64,000 nt of DNA from assembly GCF_000755285.1 (NCBI RefSeq), contig NZ_BBMK01000001.1, forward strand, positions 62,001 through 126,000, read 5' to 3'. Position 1 is the stretch's first letter. Every line of letters starts with the position of its first letter. Shown here one piece after another: positions 8,341 to 17,622 of this stretch. The notes below the pieces were generated by a model. It had not been told where the DNA came from. It searched no databases and was given only the letters and a program-made list of their open reading frames with translations. Made by a program: the position numbers and the translations under genes. The stretch comes from Nonlabens ulvanivorans. Its GTDB lineage: Bacteria > Bacteroidota > Bacteroidia > Flavobacteriales > Flavobacteriaceae.

Positions 8341-8895
8341 TTATTTCTTAATGCGCTTCTCGTTTTGCTTTACAAAAGCAGCCCAACCGGTATAACTTTT
8401 ACCTACTTCTATTCTACCGCTGTTATAAAAATGACAAACCGCTGCTGCGAGTCCATCTGTCATATCTAGGTTCTTAGGTATTTCTTTAAAACCTAGTAGA
8501 CTTTGCAACATTTTTGCAACCTGTTCTTTACTCGCGGTTCCTTTACCAGTAATAGATTGTTTGATTTTACGTGGTGCATACTCAGTTACAGGTATATCTC
8601 TAGATAATCCTGCAGCCATCGCAACACCTTGTGCACGACCTAATTTGAGCATGGATTGCACATTTTTACCAAAGAAAGGTGCCTCTAGCGCGATTTCATC
8701 AGGATGATGAGTATCGATCAGTTCAATAGTACGTTCAAAAATCTTACGCAATTTCACATAATGATCTGTGTATTTGCGTAAATCCAACTCGTTCATTTGC
8801 AGGAAACTCATCTTATTTCCTACTACTTTTATAACTCCAAAACCCATTAAAGCGGTTCCAGGATCTATACCGAGAATGATTTTTTCTGTTGCCAA
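8341..8895 (-). CDS. ruvC: Holliday junction resolvase RuvC
   Basis: Endonuclease that resolves Holliday junctions with RuvAB. Acidic catalytic residues are visible in IILGIDPGTALMG (first Asp), EIALEAPFFGKN (Glu) and DMTDGLAAAVCH (Asp pair). About 184 residues, the usual size. No ATG lies close to the conserved start; the TTG at 8895 gives a protein beginning LATEKIILGIDPGT, so I chose it. The longer open frame up to 8979 would run into the divergent gene at 8915. The end is basic (KQNEKRIKK). Confidence 0.9.
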   Translation of the reverse strand: MATEKIILGIDPGTALMGFGVIKVVGNKMSFLQMNELDLRKYTDHYVKLRKIFERTIELIDTHHPDEIALEAPFFGKNVQSMLKLGRAQGVAMAAGLSRDIPVTEYAPRKIKQSITGKGTASKEQVAKMLQSLLGFKEIPKNLDMTDGLAAAVCHFYNSGRIEVGKSYTGWAAFVKQNEKRIKK

Positions 8896-8914
8896 TTGTT
8901 GTATTTTTCGGGCT

Positions 8915-9814
8915 ATGACTAGCACCTGGCACAAAGCTAAGCAATTCCTCGCTCCATCTATTAAGATTCTGGTGTTCATTGGCTGTATAACACTGCTCTA
9001 TTTTCAATGGACTGATAGACCAGTAAAAATGGATAGCGTGCTTTTTTATTTAAAAGAAATTCCTTTATACTCGATTGCATTGATGCTATTGTTAAGCCTT
9101 GCAAGCTGGCTGGTGGAAAGTAAAAAATGGCAAGTATTAGTTAAAGATGTTGAAGAAATACGCTTTCGCGAAAGCGTAATACAAAGTCTCACTGCTCAAG
9201 CGGCAAGTTTTATCACACCATTAAGAGCAGGCGAATTTGCTTATAAAGCGTTATTTTATGAGCGAGATGATCGAAAAACTATTTTGAGTAGAGTGTTTCT
9301 AGGTAACCTATGTCAGATGATAGTTACGATTTTATTAGGTTTAATAGGCCTGATTTTTTTCTTAAAGAATGAAATACAAGACACCTTTTTTTTGATCATA
9401 CTGACATTAATAGGCTTAAGTACGATCTTCATATTATATGAATGGATAAAACAAAAGTGGCATATTAAAGATGTTGTGAGTCAATTATGGATGAAGACTT
9501 TAGCCCTATCGTTACTTAGGTATGTCCTATTTGCCAGTAACTGGTTGATCGTTTTACAAATTATAAAAAGTGATGTTGCTTTGTATACATGGCTGGATAA
9601 TATAGCGGTAAATTATCTTGCAGTATCTATAGTACCTATGTTTCAAATATTTGATATCCCTGTAAAATGGGCCGTAGCAGATTTGATTTTTAACGGTGGT
9701 ATTTTACAATCACCTATCGTTATCGCGACCACATTAATATGGTTAACAAACACACTATTCCCTACATTATTGGGTTGTATACTGATACCATTTAAAAAAT
9801 TAAAAGCTTTATGA
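8915..9814 (+). CDS. lysylphosphatidylglycerol synthase-like membrane protein (flippase domain)
   Basis: About 300 residues with seven or more hydrophobic segments and the motif FITPLRAGEFAYKALFY, which resembles the LPG_synthase_TM (AglD2/UPF0104) family. Start at 8915 (MTSTWHKAKQF) is preferred because the longer frame lies over ruvC coding sequence on the other strand. Only 19 bases separate it from the ruvC start. It overlaps the downstream glycosyltransferase by ATGA, so the two are one unit, probably making or moving a lipid-linked glycan (inference). Contains a palindrome copy (9161-9176) encoding RFRES. Confidence 0.75.
   Translation: MTSTWHKAKQFLAPSIKILVFIGCITLLYFQWTDRPVKMDSVLFYLKEIPLYSIALMLLLSLASWLVESKKWQVLVKDVEEIRFRESVIQSLTAQAASFITPLRAGEFAYKALFYERDDRKTILSRVFLGNLCQMIVTILLGLIGLIFFLKNEIQDTFFLIILTLIGLSTIFILYEWIKQKWHIKDVVSQLWMKTLALSLLRYVLFASNWLIVLQIIKSDVALYTWLDNIAVNYLAVSIVPMFQIFDIPVKWAVADLIFNGGILQSPIVIATTLIWLTNTLFPTLLGCILIPFKKLKAL
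9161..9176. repeat. 16-bp palindrome, copy 3
   Basis: Exact copy inside the flippase-like gene, read as RFRES. Confidence 0.95.
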
Positions 9815-10950
9815 TGTTTATTATAATCGTCATATCGCTAGGTTATTTATTTGTGATTTTAGGACTAGTCCTAGAAGGTTTTACTTATAAGGCAAGACCT
9901 CATCGAGCTAGTAAACCTAGTGTGAGTAGTGATTATAGCTTCAGTATCATTATCAATTATAGAAATGAGGCTCAAAATCTACAAGCCCTTTTACAAAGCA
10001 TTACTGAACTTAATTATGATTATGCAAAAACAGAATTCATTTTCATTAATGATGACTCTACTGATAGTAGTTTAAACCTACTCCAATCATTCAAATCTGT
10101 TCATTATAAAATATCGATTCACCTTATCAATCGTAAAGTAAAGAGTGCAAGCGCTAAAAAAGATGGCATCACTCAAGCTCTAGAAATTGCAAAGCATGAA
10201 CATATCATTTGTACCGATGCAGATGTTATTCTACCTCAACGATGGTTGATGGCTTATGAAAAACATTATCAACTATTGCCAGATCTTCACTTTATTGCTG
10301 GTCCTGTAGAAATGATTCATTCAAATAATGTTTTATCTCAACTACAACACAGTGAGATGGTTGCCTTACAAATGACAACCATAGGTGGTTTTTCAATAAG
10401 ACAACCTTTTATGTGTAATGGTGCTAACATGTCGTTTACAAAAACCGCTTTTAAAGAGGTAAATGGTTATCAAGGTAATGATCACATATCTAGTGGTGAT
10501 GACATTTTTTTACTAGAAAAACTGGCTGCAGAAGATGTTTTAAAATGCTCTTATTTAAAATCACAAGACGCTGTCGTAAAAACATTTCCTAAATCTAGTT
10601 GGAAAAAAATGATCCATCAACGGGTACGATGGTCCCAAAAAGGAAAATCAACAAAGAGCACTTTAAATAAATTAGTGAGTTTTCAAGTTTTAATGATGAA
10701 CTTACTTTTTATACTTGCACCATTTTTATGGCTTTTAAACTGGCTAAATAACGCTCAATTTTTTACCGTTTTAATCATTAAAATTGTTGTGGACGTCATC
10801 GTCATATTTACAGGAAATAGGTTTTTCAGTAATAAAAAGTGGTCTATTTACTTATTGCCGCAGCTAGTCATCTATCCCATTGTAGTGATCTCGATTGCGC
10901 TTAAAACTCTCAGTAAACCTAGTTGGAAAGATCGTCAGGTTGAACTGTAG
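9811..10950 (+). CDS. membrane glycosyltransferase, GT2 family
   Basis: 379 residues. One N-terminal membrane segment, then a GT2 domain: INYRNEAQNL, FINDDSTDSS, ICTDADVILP (metal-binding DAD), ISSGDDIFLL and HQRVRW (the QxxRW motif of processive enzymes), then two or three C-terminal membrane segments. Start at 9811 overlaps the stop of the upstream flippase-like gene (ATGA); the next ATG at 9814 is equally possible. The 3' end overlaps the convergent lipoprotein gene by 32 bases. Confidence 0.85.
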   Translation: MMFIIIVISLGYLFVILGLVLEGFTYKARPHRASKPSVSSDYSFSIIINYRNEAQNLQALLQSITELNYDYAKTEFIFINDDSTDSSLNLLQSFKSVHYKISIHLINRKVKSASAKKDGITQALEIAKHEHIICTDADVILPQRWLMAYEKHYQLLPDLHFIAGPVEMIHSNNVLSQLQHSEMVALQMTTIGGFSIRQPFMCNGANMSFTKTAFKEVNGYQGNDHISSGDDIFLLEKLAAEDVLKCSYLKSQDAVVKTFPKSSWKKMIHQRVRWSQKGKSTKSTLNKLVSFQVLMMNLLFILAPFLWLLNWLNNAQFFTVLIIKIVVDVIVIFTGNRFFSNKKWSIYLLPQLVIYPIVVISIALKTLSKPSWKDRQVEL

Positions 10951-11419
10951 CTGGTTTTAAAATCACTGGAAGTAAGTATGAAGAATTAATAGGTACGTTT
11001 TGTTTGTATGCAGGTTCTATTTTGCAAATATGCTGAAGCCTAACTCTTAATAAAGAATCTATCGTTCTTTCTCTATCATTAATAACGTCAGATTGCAGTC
11101 CTTGATAACTAATATTACCTTTCTTATCTACTAGCAATTGAACCATTACACTATCCCGTTGACTCATCTCAAACTGTAAGTGATGGTCGTTTAATTTGAG
11201 TAGTACTTGTTCTTGTAGTTTTTCGAAAAAGCAATTTGCGGCATTATCTAACTCTCCACAACCATCAAATAGCGGATATTTATCAGGTTGAGAAAGATCT
11301 ATTTCTTGAAATCTTTTTTGAGCAAGTTGAGAAGCTTCTTGCTTTTTTTGCACTTCGGTGCGACAAGATGCTGTAATAGCACCTATCATGATTACCAGTA
11401 AGATAGTTAATCGCATCAT
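10919..11419 (-). CDS. lipoprotein with TonB C-terminal-like domain
   Basis: 166 residues with a lipobox (GAITASC) and a charged helical stretch, then KYPLFDGCGELDNAANCFFEKL and a strand-rich end (VMVQLLVDKKGNISY). The PLFDGC and later VDKKG pattern resembles the TonB C-terminal domains of Bacteroidota proteins, so a periplasmic partner role is plausible but unproven. It lies just downstream of the TPR protein gene on the same strand (21 bases) and overlaps the convergent glycosyltransferase end. Confidence 0.65.
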   Translation of the reverse strand: MMRLTILLVIMIGAITASCRTEVQKKQEASQLAQKRFQEIDLSQPDKYPLFDGCGELDNAANCFFEKLQEQVLLKLNDHHLQFEMSQRDSVMVQLLVDKKGNISYQGLQSDVINDRERTIDSLLRVRLQHICKIEPAYKQNVPINSSYLLPVILKPATVQPDDLSN

Positions 11420-11440
11420 GGTTGTAAAAGTACCATTTTT

Positions 11441-12579
11441 CTAATCGTCGCCATTCATGAAAATAGCTTCCTTTAAATCTGCAAGTCGCTCTGCGGCTAG
11501 AGTTCCATATGGACTTTTCTTACCATGTATTTCTAGGTAGTTTTCATAATACGGTATGATGCTGTTTTTATCTTTAAAATATCGATCTGCGGCGATGGCG
11601 AGTTGATAATTGATCATTGCATCATCTGCTCGTTCTTTTTGCGCAGCTTTTAAGGCATAAAATGCATTCCCTATATCTTCATTACGTGCATGGACCGCTG
11701 CAAGTTGTACATATTCTTTATCTAATACAGGTCTCCTAATAGCAATTGCTTTTTCTATCGCTTTAATAGATTCAGTATATTTTTCAATTCTCATGTAGGC
11801 TACGGACATATTGAAAATACAGAGGCTTCTTTATCATTATACTCTTCAACATAGACTTTATAATTCTCAATAGACTTTTCATATTGGCTCGTGCTGTAGT
11901 AAGAAAAAGCAAGCCCATTACGATTATACTCTGTATCATTACCAAGTTCAAATAACCTTTCAAAAACAGGAATTGCTTTATCGTACCATTTTGAATTCAT
12001 GTAAGCTTGAGCTAGATAACTATTCATTTTCACATCAGTAGAGTCTGCTGCGATGCCTTGCTTTGCAAATTTAATAGCCTTGGAAAACTCACGCTTTTGG
12101 ATTAAATTCTTTATTAAATCTAGTCTTGCTGCACGATAATCTTCATTAAATGACAGGGCTTTTTGATAAGCTAGTATAGCATTGTTCACCTGATTTAAAC
12201 CAGACCATGCTTCTCCTAAGTAGTAATGGAAACTTGCATTTGTAGAATCTCGTTCTATCAGTAATGTAAATACCGGTATGGCATCAACAGATTGCTGACT
12301 ATTAACTAGTAGTTTGCCATAATCATACATAGGTTTTACAGCAGTGCTATCTAAGGCAAAACCTGCCCTATAATAAGTTATCGCCTTTGCACTATTCCCC
12401 AATTGTGTATATGCCTGCGCCAGTTTAAATTGCTGAATCGCGTCATATGGTGCACTTTGATATGCTGTTATAGCCGTTTTCCAGTTACCTGTTTGTGCTA
12501 GCTCATCACCTTTATCTAATTGTGCTATAGCGACTACCGAAATCAATAAAGAGACGATATTTAATAAATTATTCTTCAT
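11441..12579 (-). CDS. exported tetratricopeptide repeat protein (frameshifted in this sequence)
   Basis: About 380 residues after joining two frames. A signal peptide (LLNIVSLLISVVAIAQ) is followed by tandem TPR units such as GNWKTAITAYQSAPYDAIQQ, GNSAKAITYYRAGFALD and YDKAIPVFERLFELG. The frame breaks at the A4 run 11814-11817 (T4 in the gene); with T5 it reads KEASVFFNMSVAYMRIEKY and continues to 11441. TPR proteins serve as scaffolds; nothing here names the partner. Same strand and close spacing suggest a transcript with the TonB-like lipoprotein gene. Confidence 0.8.
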
Positions 12580-12629
12580 TTTCTAAAATTAGGCAAGGTT
12601 ATTGAAAGAACCATGGAAATATTCTTATT

Positions 12630-13163
12630 ATGAAAAAACTAGCTTTACTTTTTACACTAGCCGTAGTATTAATTTCTTGTGAAGGTCCAGAAGGTCCTCC
12701 AGGATTTGATGGACTAGATGGAAGTGATTTTGTTGCACAATCATATGAAAGAGTGCGCAGTATCACAGCACCAGATTATAACATTTTAATTAATCATCCA
12801 AATGATATAGTTGTTTTTGAAACAGACGTTATATTAGTGTATAAAAGCTTCGGTCAAGTTACTGCTAGTGATGGTTTACCTACTGATGTTTGGAGATTAC
12901 TACCACAAACCGTTTATACAGGTTTTGGTGAATTTCAATATAATTATGATTACACTTTTGATGATGTAGAAATATTTCTAGACGGACCTTTATCAACAGA
13001 CTTTAACCTCTTAGACGCAGAATATACGGACAATCAAATATTTAGGATTATAATATTACCAGCTGAATTAGCCTCTAACCCATTACTAGACATCACAGAT
13101 TACGACTCGGTAATGAATCTTGCCGGTTTGACAACTCAAGATATCATCACTATAGTGCAATAA
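12630..13163 (+). CDS. lipoprotein with short collagen-like segment
   Basis: 177 residues. Lipobox LISCEG, directly followed by a collagen-like GPEGPPGFDGLDG stretch (four Gly-x-y triplets), then about 145 residues with strand-like alternation and many acidic residues. It is likely a surface or periplasmic lipoprotein. This lipobox-plus-Gly-x-y start is recurrent in flavobacterial lipoproteins of unknown role. A hairpin terminator follows. Confidence 0.75.
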   Translation: MKKLALLFTLAVVLISCEGPEGPPGFDGLDGSDFVAQSYERVRSITAPDYNILINHPNDIVVFETDVILVYKSFGQVTASDGLPTDVWRLLPQTVYTGFGEFQYNYDYTFDDVEIFLDGPLSTDFNLLDAEYTDNQIFRIIILPAELASNPLLDITDYDSVMNLAGLTTQDIITIVQ

Positions 13164-13202
13164 AAATATCTCGCTCAGGGATTCAAATGTTATCATTTGA
13201 GG

Positions 13203-13245
13203 TGGAGAAGCGTTACTCTTTTAAAGAGTTTCGCCTTTTCTTTTT
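13203..13245. terminator. bidirectional hairpin terminator
   Basis: Stem GGAGAAGCG...TTTCGCCTTTTC with an inner palindrome ACTCTTTTAAAGAGT, followed by a T run. It lies between the convergent lipoprotein and HAD genes and can serve both. Confidence 0.6.
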
Positions 13246-14048
13246 TATATAAATTTCTCAATCCATTGTGCCACACCATCTTTTTTATGATGGTCGGTAT
13301 GATAGTTTGCAACAGCTTTTACTTCATCTCTTGCATTGTCTACAGCAACTCCGTGCCCTACTCCAGCAATCATTTCTACATCATTATAATTATCACCAAA
13401 GGCAGCAACATTCTCCACTTTTACTTCCGGGAAACATTCTTTAATTAGTAATTCCAATGCAGATTTTTTAGAAATTTCAAGTGGTGAGATTTCTGTATAG
13501 GTATCCTTAGATCGGTAAAGATGTAACTGCGATGGTAAATTTCCCGCTTTCGCGAAAGCGGAATCCATAGCATCACTATCGCCCATCAACATTATTTTAT
13601 GAGCACCGCCCAATCCCTGGGTTTCTTTAAAGTATGCTAAAGTCGTTTCTAGATTTTGTACTTGAGGAGTGACACGAGTATTATTTACCTCACGATCTGC
13701 CCAGTAATCCATTTGAGGCACAAACCACTCATCATTTCTATACAAACTACAATGAAGATCGTGTTCCATGGCTATACGAGCTATATTCTCAATATCGATG
13801 TAAGGTATTGTGGTACTATAAAGCTGTTTTTGTTGATCAAGCACGAGTGCACCATTGTAACAGACAATAGGCATTTCTCTCCTTTTCAAAGCATCTTGCA
13901 AATAATACATAGCTTGCGGCATGCGAGCAGAAATAAGTATGACTGGCAATTGATTTGCCTTATCAAAAGCCTGTAAAGTACGTGCTGATAGAAATCGATC
14001 GCTATCTAGTAGTGTTCCGTCTATATCTGAGGCAAGCAGTTGTATCAT
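13245..14048 (-). CDS. Cof-type HAD-IIB family phosphatase
   Basis: Cytosolic HAD phosphatase of about 268 residues. Motif I SDIDGTLLDS at the very start, motif II ILISA, the conserved lysine in GGAHKIMLMG or SKKSALELL, and motif IV AFGDNYNDVEMI. Start at 14048 chosen because MIQLLASDIDGT is the standard family start; the longer frame adds 17 unrelated residues. Usual substrates are sugar phosphates or flavin nucleotides. A palindrome copy (13545-13560) encodes AFAKA. Confidence 0.88.
   Translation of the reverse strand: MIQLLASDIDGTLLDSDRFLSARTLQAFDKANQLPVILISARMPQAMYYLQDALKRREMPIVCYNGALVLDQQKQLYSTTIPYIDIENIARIAMEHDLHCSLYRNDEWFVPQMDYWADREVNNTRVTPQVQNLETTLAYFKETQGLGGAHKIMLMGDSDAMDSAFAKAGNLPSQLHLYRSKDTYTEISPLEISKKSALELLIKECFPEVKVENVAAFGDNYNDVEMIAGVGHGVAVDNARDEVKAVANYHTDHHKKDGVAQWIEKFI
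13545..13560. repeat. 16-bp palindrome, copy 4
   Basis: Exact copy inside the HAD phosphatase gene, read as AFAKA; flanking C and G extend the symmetry to 18 bp. Confidence 0.95.
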
Positions 14049-14129
14049 CGTATGTAGTTGAAAAACAAAGGTAAATCGTTCTATTTTAAACAAGGTCAAA
14101 AAAAAATTGAAATATTTTTCAAAAAGTAC

Positions 14130-14159
14130 TTGTGGTTGTTAAAAGTAAAAGTATATTTG
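14130..14159 (+). promoter_or_regulatory. Bacteroidota-type promoter for tRNA-Asp
   Basis: TTG (14130-14132), 19 bases, then TATATTTG (14152-14159), which fits the TTG-N19-TAnnTTTG consensus exactly. The mature tRNA begins 47 bases later. Confidence 0.75.
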
Positions 14160-14205
14160 CATCCGCTAACGCAGAAATGTGGAAGCGACGTTCAACAAAG
14201 AACAC

Positions 14206-14279
14206 GGTCTGGTAGTTCAGCTGGTTAGAATACATGCCTGTCACGCATGGGGTCGCGGGTTCGAATCCCGTCCAGACCG
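14206..14279 (+). tRNA. tRNA-Asp (GTC)
   Basis: Full cloverleaf: acceptor GGTCTGG pairs with CCAGACC, D-loop AGTTCAGCTGGTTAGA, anticodon arm with CCTGTCACG giving anticodon GTC, T-arm GCGGGTTCGAATCCCGT, discriminator G. CCA is not encoded. Confidence 0.95.
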
Positions 14280-14321
14280 CTTTTTTTCAACAACTGTTGA
14301 GAATAACAATTCAAGTTGTGT

Positions 14322-14403
14322 GTCCTCTAAAATAATTGAGGACTTGAGAAGGTGTCAACAGACACTTTTTGAGAAGCTTTTCCGAACAGGAGAGGCTTTT
14401 TTG
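14322..14403 (+). terminator. tandem hairpins after tRNA-Asp, last one a terminator
   Basis: Three hairpins in a row: GTCCTC/GAGGAC (14322-14343), GTGTC/GACAC followed by T5 (14352-14370), and AGCTTTTCC/GGAGAGGCT with G-U pairs followed by a T run (14375-14403). The last is a good terminator; the first two could be processing or pausing structures. Between here and 14553 I see no gene. Confidence 0.6.
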
Positions 14404-14552
14404 TTTTACAAAGGTTTTTTCGACATTATCCCTACTCTTTTTCTTATTTAGATGTAAGCATCTTAATGATTCTTATTTATTAACTTAATTTTTTACATTT
14501 TACAGATTAAAACAATTAGATTATTCACAATAAGTATTAAAACTAAACTATT

Positions 14553-14783
14553 ATGAAGAATCCTATTCAAAAAATCTTACTGATATTACTATTTTCTATT
14601 TCTTTAACAGCTTGTAGAAATGAAGCAGAAACTGCTGAAGAAAAAGCAGAAGATCTTATCGAGAATGCTGATGAAATGAAAGTGAAAGAGGACAAGATCA
14701 AAATAGAAAATGAAGATGGCAGTGAAGCCAAAATAAAATATGATGAAAACGGTGATGTAGAAAAAGTCAAAACCGACAACTAG
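14553..14783 (+). CDS. small acidic lipoprotein
   Basis: 76 residues. Signal peptide with lipobox SLTAC, then a strongly charged Glu/Lys-rich tail (AETAEEKAEDLIENADEMKVKEDK), mostly helical, ending in a short strand-like repeat (IENEDGSEAKIKYDENGDVEKV). It stands alone between terminators. No family recognised; the secretion signal and clean flanks make it a likely real gene. Confidence 0.7.
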   Translation: MKNPIQKILLILLFSISLTACRNEAETAEEKAEDLIENADEMKVKEDKIKIENEDGSEAKIKYDENGDVEKVKTDN

Positions 14784-14805
14784 TCATTGTAATCACACCA
14801 TTTTG

Positions 14806-14833
14806 AAAAGCAGCTATCACAGCTGCTTTTTTT
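14806..14833 (+). terminator. strong rho-independent terminator
   Basis: Perfect 10-base stem AAAAGCAGCT / AGCTGCTTTT around loop ATCAC, followed by further T residues. Ends the small lipoprotein gene. Confidence 0.85.
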
Positions 14834-14872
14834 ACGAAATAAAACCTAGTTTTACATCACCAACTAACTAGA

Positions 14873-15952
14873 TTGAAAACAAACCGCCTTTTTTTTATAG
14901 ATGCTGTACGTGCATTTGCTATAATAATGATGTTGCAAGGTCATTTTATAGACACTTTACTTGCGCCAGAATACCGTGATACAGACAGCACTATATTTCA
15001 AATATGGAGTTATTTTAGAGGTATTACAGCACCCATTTTTTTTACTATATCTGGAATAATTTTCACTTATCTGTTGATGAAATCCAAGAAAAAAGGCCAA
15101 GCACCAAAACGTATACGCAAGGGATTACTACGTGGATTATTGCTTATTGCCATCGGTTATGGTTTAAGAGCTCCTGTTTTTGAATGGCTAACCGGAACTT
15201 TTAGAACATATTTCTTAGTGATAGATGTCTTACAATGCATAGGTCTCTCGATTATTATAACCGTCGGTATTTATTATTTAACATTTAAAAAATCTTTAAT
15301 TTTCTCTATTCTCATGCTTATTTTGGGGGGGATTTCTATTTTTATTACGGAACCGTGGTATAGAGAATTAGACACTACAGGCATACCATTAATATTTGCA
15401 AACTATTTAAGCAAGTCTAACGGCTCCATCTTTACGATTTTACCATGGCTTGGATATATGTCCATAGGTGCCTTTATTGCGTCTTTATTTTATAGATATG
15501 TAGGAAATGAGAAGTTCAAACCCATTTTAGTATCTAGTCTTATCATCATAGGCTCGCTACTTATTTATAATTCATCTCAATTTTTAATGTGGATGTATAG
15601 ATGGAGTGATATCGAGATTTTAAAAGATGTAGCTTATTTTAATTATCTATTTACACGTTTAGGCAATGTACTTATCCTATTAGGTATTTTTTATGCACTA
15701 GAACGATTTGTGAAAAATCAAATGATTTTTAAGATCGGTCAAAAAACCTTATCTATATATGTCGTACACTTTGTAATAATTTATGGAAGTCTTACCGGAA
15801 TTGGACTGTCGCAACTTATAGGTAAAACTTTAAATCCATATCAAGCAGCTGTAGGTGCAATACTTTTTATAACTATAGTATGCCTGATCTCTTTATACGG
15901 TATTAAGACCAATGCTTTCATCTACAAAAAACTGAGAGGATTCATAAAGTAA
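14873..15952 (+). CDS. heparan-alpha-glucosaminide N-acetyltransferase-like membrane acyltransferase (DUF1624)
   Basis: 359 residues with about ten membrane segments. The N-terminus RLFFIDAVRAFAIIMMLQGHFID is the family signature, with the conserved Asp and His; the start codon is TTG at 14873, since no ATG lies at that position. Members move acyl groups across the membrane onto sugars; the substrate here is unknown. A G7 run at 15325-15331 encodes LGG and may be an expanded G4. A terminator hairpin follows directly. Confidence 0.82.
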   Translation: MKTNRLFFIDAVRAFAIIMMLQGHFIDTLLAPEYRDTDSTIFQIWSYFRGITAPIFFTISGIIFTYLLMKSKKKGQAPKRIRKGLLRGLLLIAIGYGLRAPVFEWLTGTFRTYFLVIDVLQCIGLSIIITVGIYYLTFKKSLIFSILMLILGGISIFITEPWYRELDTTGIPLIFANYLSKSNGSIFTILPWLGYMSIGAFIASLFYRYVGNEKFKPILVSSLIIIGSLLIYNSSQFLMWMYRWSDIEILKDVAYFNYLFTRLGNVLILLGIFYALERFVKNQMIFKIGQKTLSIYVVHFVIIYGSLTGIGLSQLIGKTLNPYQAAVGAILFITIVCLISLYGIKTNAFIYKKLRGFIK

Positions 15953-15980
15953 AAGCTCTTCATTTCTGAAGAGCTTTTTA
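15951..15980. terminator. bidirectional terminator
   Basis: Stem AAAAGCTCTTC / GAAGAGCTTTT, loop ATTTCT, T-rich on one side and A-rich on the other. Serves the acyltransferase (+) and tRNA-Leu (-). Confidence 0.85.
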
Positions 15981-15982
15981 TG

Positions 15983-16064
15983 TGCGGATGACAGGAATCG
16001 AACCTGCACGCCGTGAAGCACTAGATCCTAAGTCTAGCATGTCTACCAGTTCCATCACATCCGC
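15983..16064 (-). tRNA. tRNA-Leu (TAG)
   Basis: Reverse strand gives GCGGATG acceptor, D-arm TGATGGAACTGGTAGACA, anticodon loop CTTAGGA (anticodon TAG), a variable arm GTGCTTCACGGCGT of class II type, T-arm GCAGGTTCGATTCCTGT, and the closing CATCCGC with discriminator A. CCA is not encoded. Confidence 0.95.
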
Positions 16065-16175
16065 ATTCTGGTAATCCCTATTTGGGACGGCAAATATACA
16101 CACTTTTCAGATATTACAAATTCTTTCTGAAATAAAAATTACACCTTTCTTATCTTTACGTAAAATTTGCAATAA

Positions 16176-17563
16176 ATGAATACTAAAACTTATGTTGATC
16201 AACACAAAGATCGATTCATAAATGACTGATAGATTTACTTAAAATCCCTTCTATCAGTGCTGATCCAGCTTATAAGAAGGATGTTATTAAAACCAGTGAG
16301 GCTATTAAAACCTCTTTAGAAAAAGCTGGCTGCGATCATGTTGAAATTTGTGAAACTCCTGGATATCCTATAGTTTATGGAGAAAAAATAATTGATAAAA
16401 ACTTACCTACTGTTCTAGTTTACGGTCATTACGACGTTCAACCGCCAGATCCAGTAGAGCTTTGGGACAGTCCTCCATTTGAACCAGTTATTAAAAATAC
16501 AGAACTACATCCAGATGGTGCCATATTTGCGCGTGGTGCCTGTGATGATAAAGGTCAAATGTACATGCATGTTAAGGCCATGGAATACATGACAGCAAAT
16601 AACGAGCTACCATGTAACGTGAAGTTTATGATCGAAGGTGAAGAAGAAGTTGGTAGCGAGTCTTTAGGTTGGTTTTTAGAACGTAATCGTGAAAAGCTAG
16701 CTAACGACGTGATTCTAATTTCTGATACAGGAATGATTGCAAAAGATGTTCCTAGTATCACAACTGGACTGCGTGGTTTAAGCTATGTAGAGGTTGAAGT
16801 TACTGGTCCTAATCGTGATTTACACTCAGGCCTGTATGGTGGTGCTGTTGCAAACCCTATCAATATATTGTGTGATATGATTGCTCAGCTGCATGATGAA
16901 AATAATCACATCACTATTCCTGGATTTTATGATAAGGTAGAAGATTTAAGCACTGAAGAGCGTGCCGAAATGGCTAAAGCTCCATTTTCTCAAGAGGCTT
17001 ACAATAAAGCCTTAGACATCTCGCAAGAGCATGGCGAAAAAGGCTATACTACTAATGAGCGCAACAGTATAAGACCTACACTGGATGTTAATGGAATTTG
17101 GGGTGGATATACTGGTGAAGGTGCAAAAACGGTGATCGCAAGTAAAGCATTTGCAAAAATATCAATGCGACTAGTACCAGACCAGAACTGGCACGAGATA
17201 ACAGAATTGTTTCAAAAACATTTTGAAAGCATTGCCCCCCCAGCAAGTGTAAAAGTTAAAGTAAAACCTCATCACGGTGGTACTGCATATGTAACACCTA
17301 TCGATTCATTAGGTTACAGAGCAGCTAGTGCAGCATATGAAGATACATTTGGAAAAACTCCTATTCCACAACGCAGTGGTGGTTCTATCCCGATTGTCGC
17401 ATTATTTGAAAAGGAATTAAATTCCAAGTCTATACTTATGGGCTTTGGACTTGATAGCGATGCGATTCACTCACCTAATGAGCATTTTGGTGTATGGAAC
17501 TACCTTAAAGGTATTGAGACCATTCCTCATTTCTACAAACATTTTACTGCAATGAGTAAATAA
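16176..17563 (+). CDS. M20 family dipeptidase (frameshifted in this sequence)
   Basis: Di-zinc peptidase of about 462 residues. Motifs: GHYDVQPPDP (first metal His and Asp), ARGACDDKGQMYM (bridging Asp), EGEEEVGS (catalytic Glu pair), DLHSGLYGG in the lid, and the final His in DAIHSPNEHFG. Near base 16225 one A is missing: the start reads MNTKTYVDQHKDRFIN, then a stop; with GAAC restored it continues ELIDLLKIPSISADP into the long frame. A C7 run at 17235-17241 adds a proline (IAPPASVKV) where IAPASVKV is expected. Cytosolic or periplasmic location is not decided; no signal peptide is seen. Confidence 0.88.
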
Positions 17564-17581
17564 ATAAAGAGTTATTGAATT

Positions 17582-17618
17582 AAAAATCCCATTCAATAAT
17601 TGAATGGGATTTTTTTTA
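17582..17618 (+). terminator. rho-independent terminator
   Basis: Stem AATCCCATTCA / TGAATGGGATT around loop ATAAT, followed by T8. It ends the dipeptidase gene. The first intergenic 16-bp palindrome lies 5 bases further on. Confidence 0.88.
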
Positions 17619-17622
17619 TGCA

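Noticed and set aside
8768-8914. N-terminal extension of the flippase-like protein
   Set aside because: This stretch is ruvC coding sequence on the other strand; a good start exists at 8915.
12690-12735. Collagen-like segment of the lipoprotein as a long triple-helix protein
   Set aside because: Only about four Gly-x-y triplets are present, too few for a stable collagen helix.
14179-14451. Open frame of 90 codons over the tRNA-Asp region
   Set aside because: It runs straight through the tRNA and its terminator hairpins and has no protein-like features.
14567-14779. Serine-rich minus-strand open frame opposite the small lipoprotein
   Set aside because: Low-complexity shadow of the Glu/Lys-rich plus-strand gene, which has a clear lipobox.
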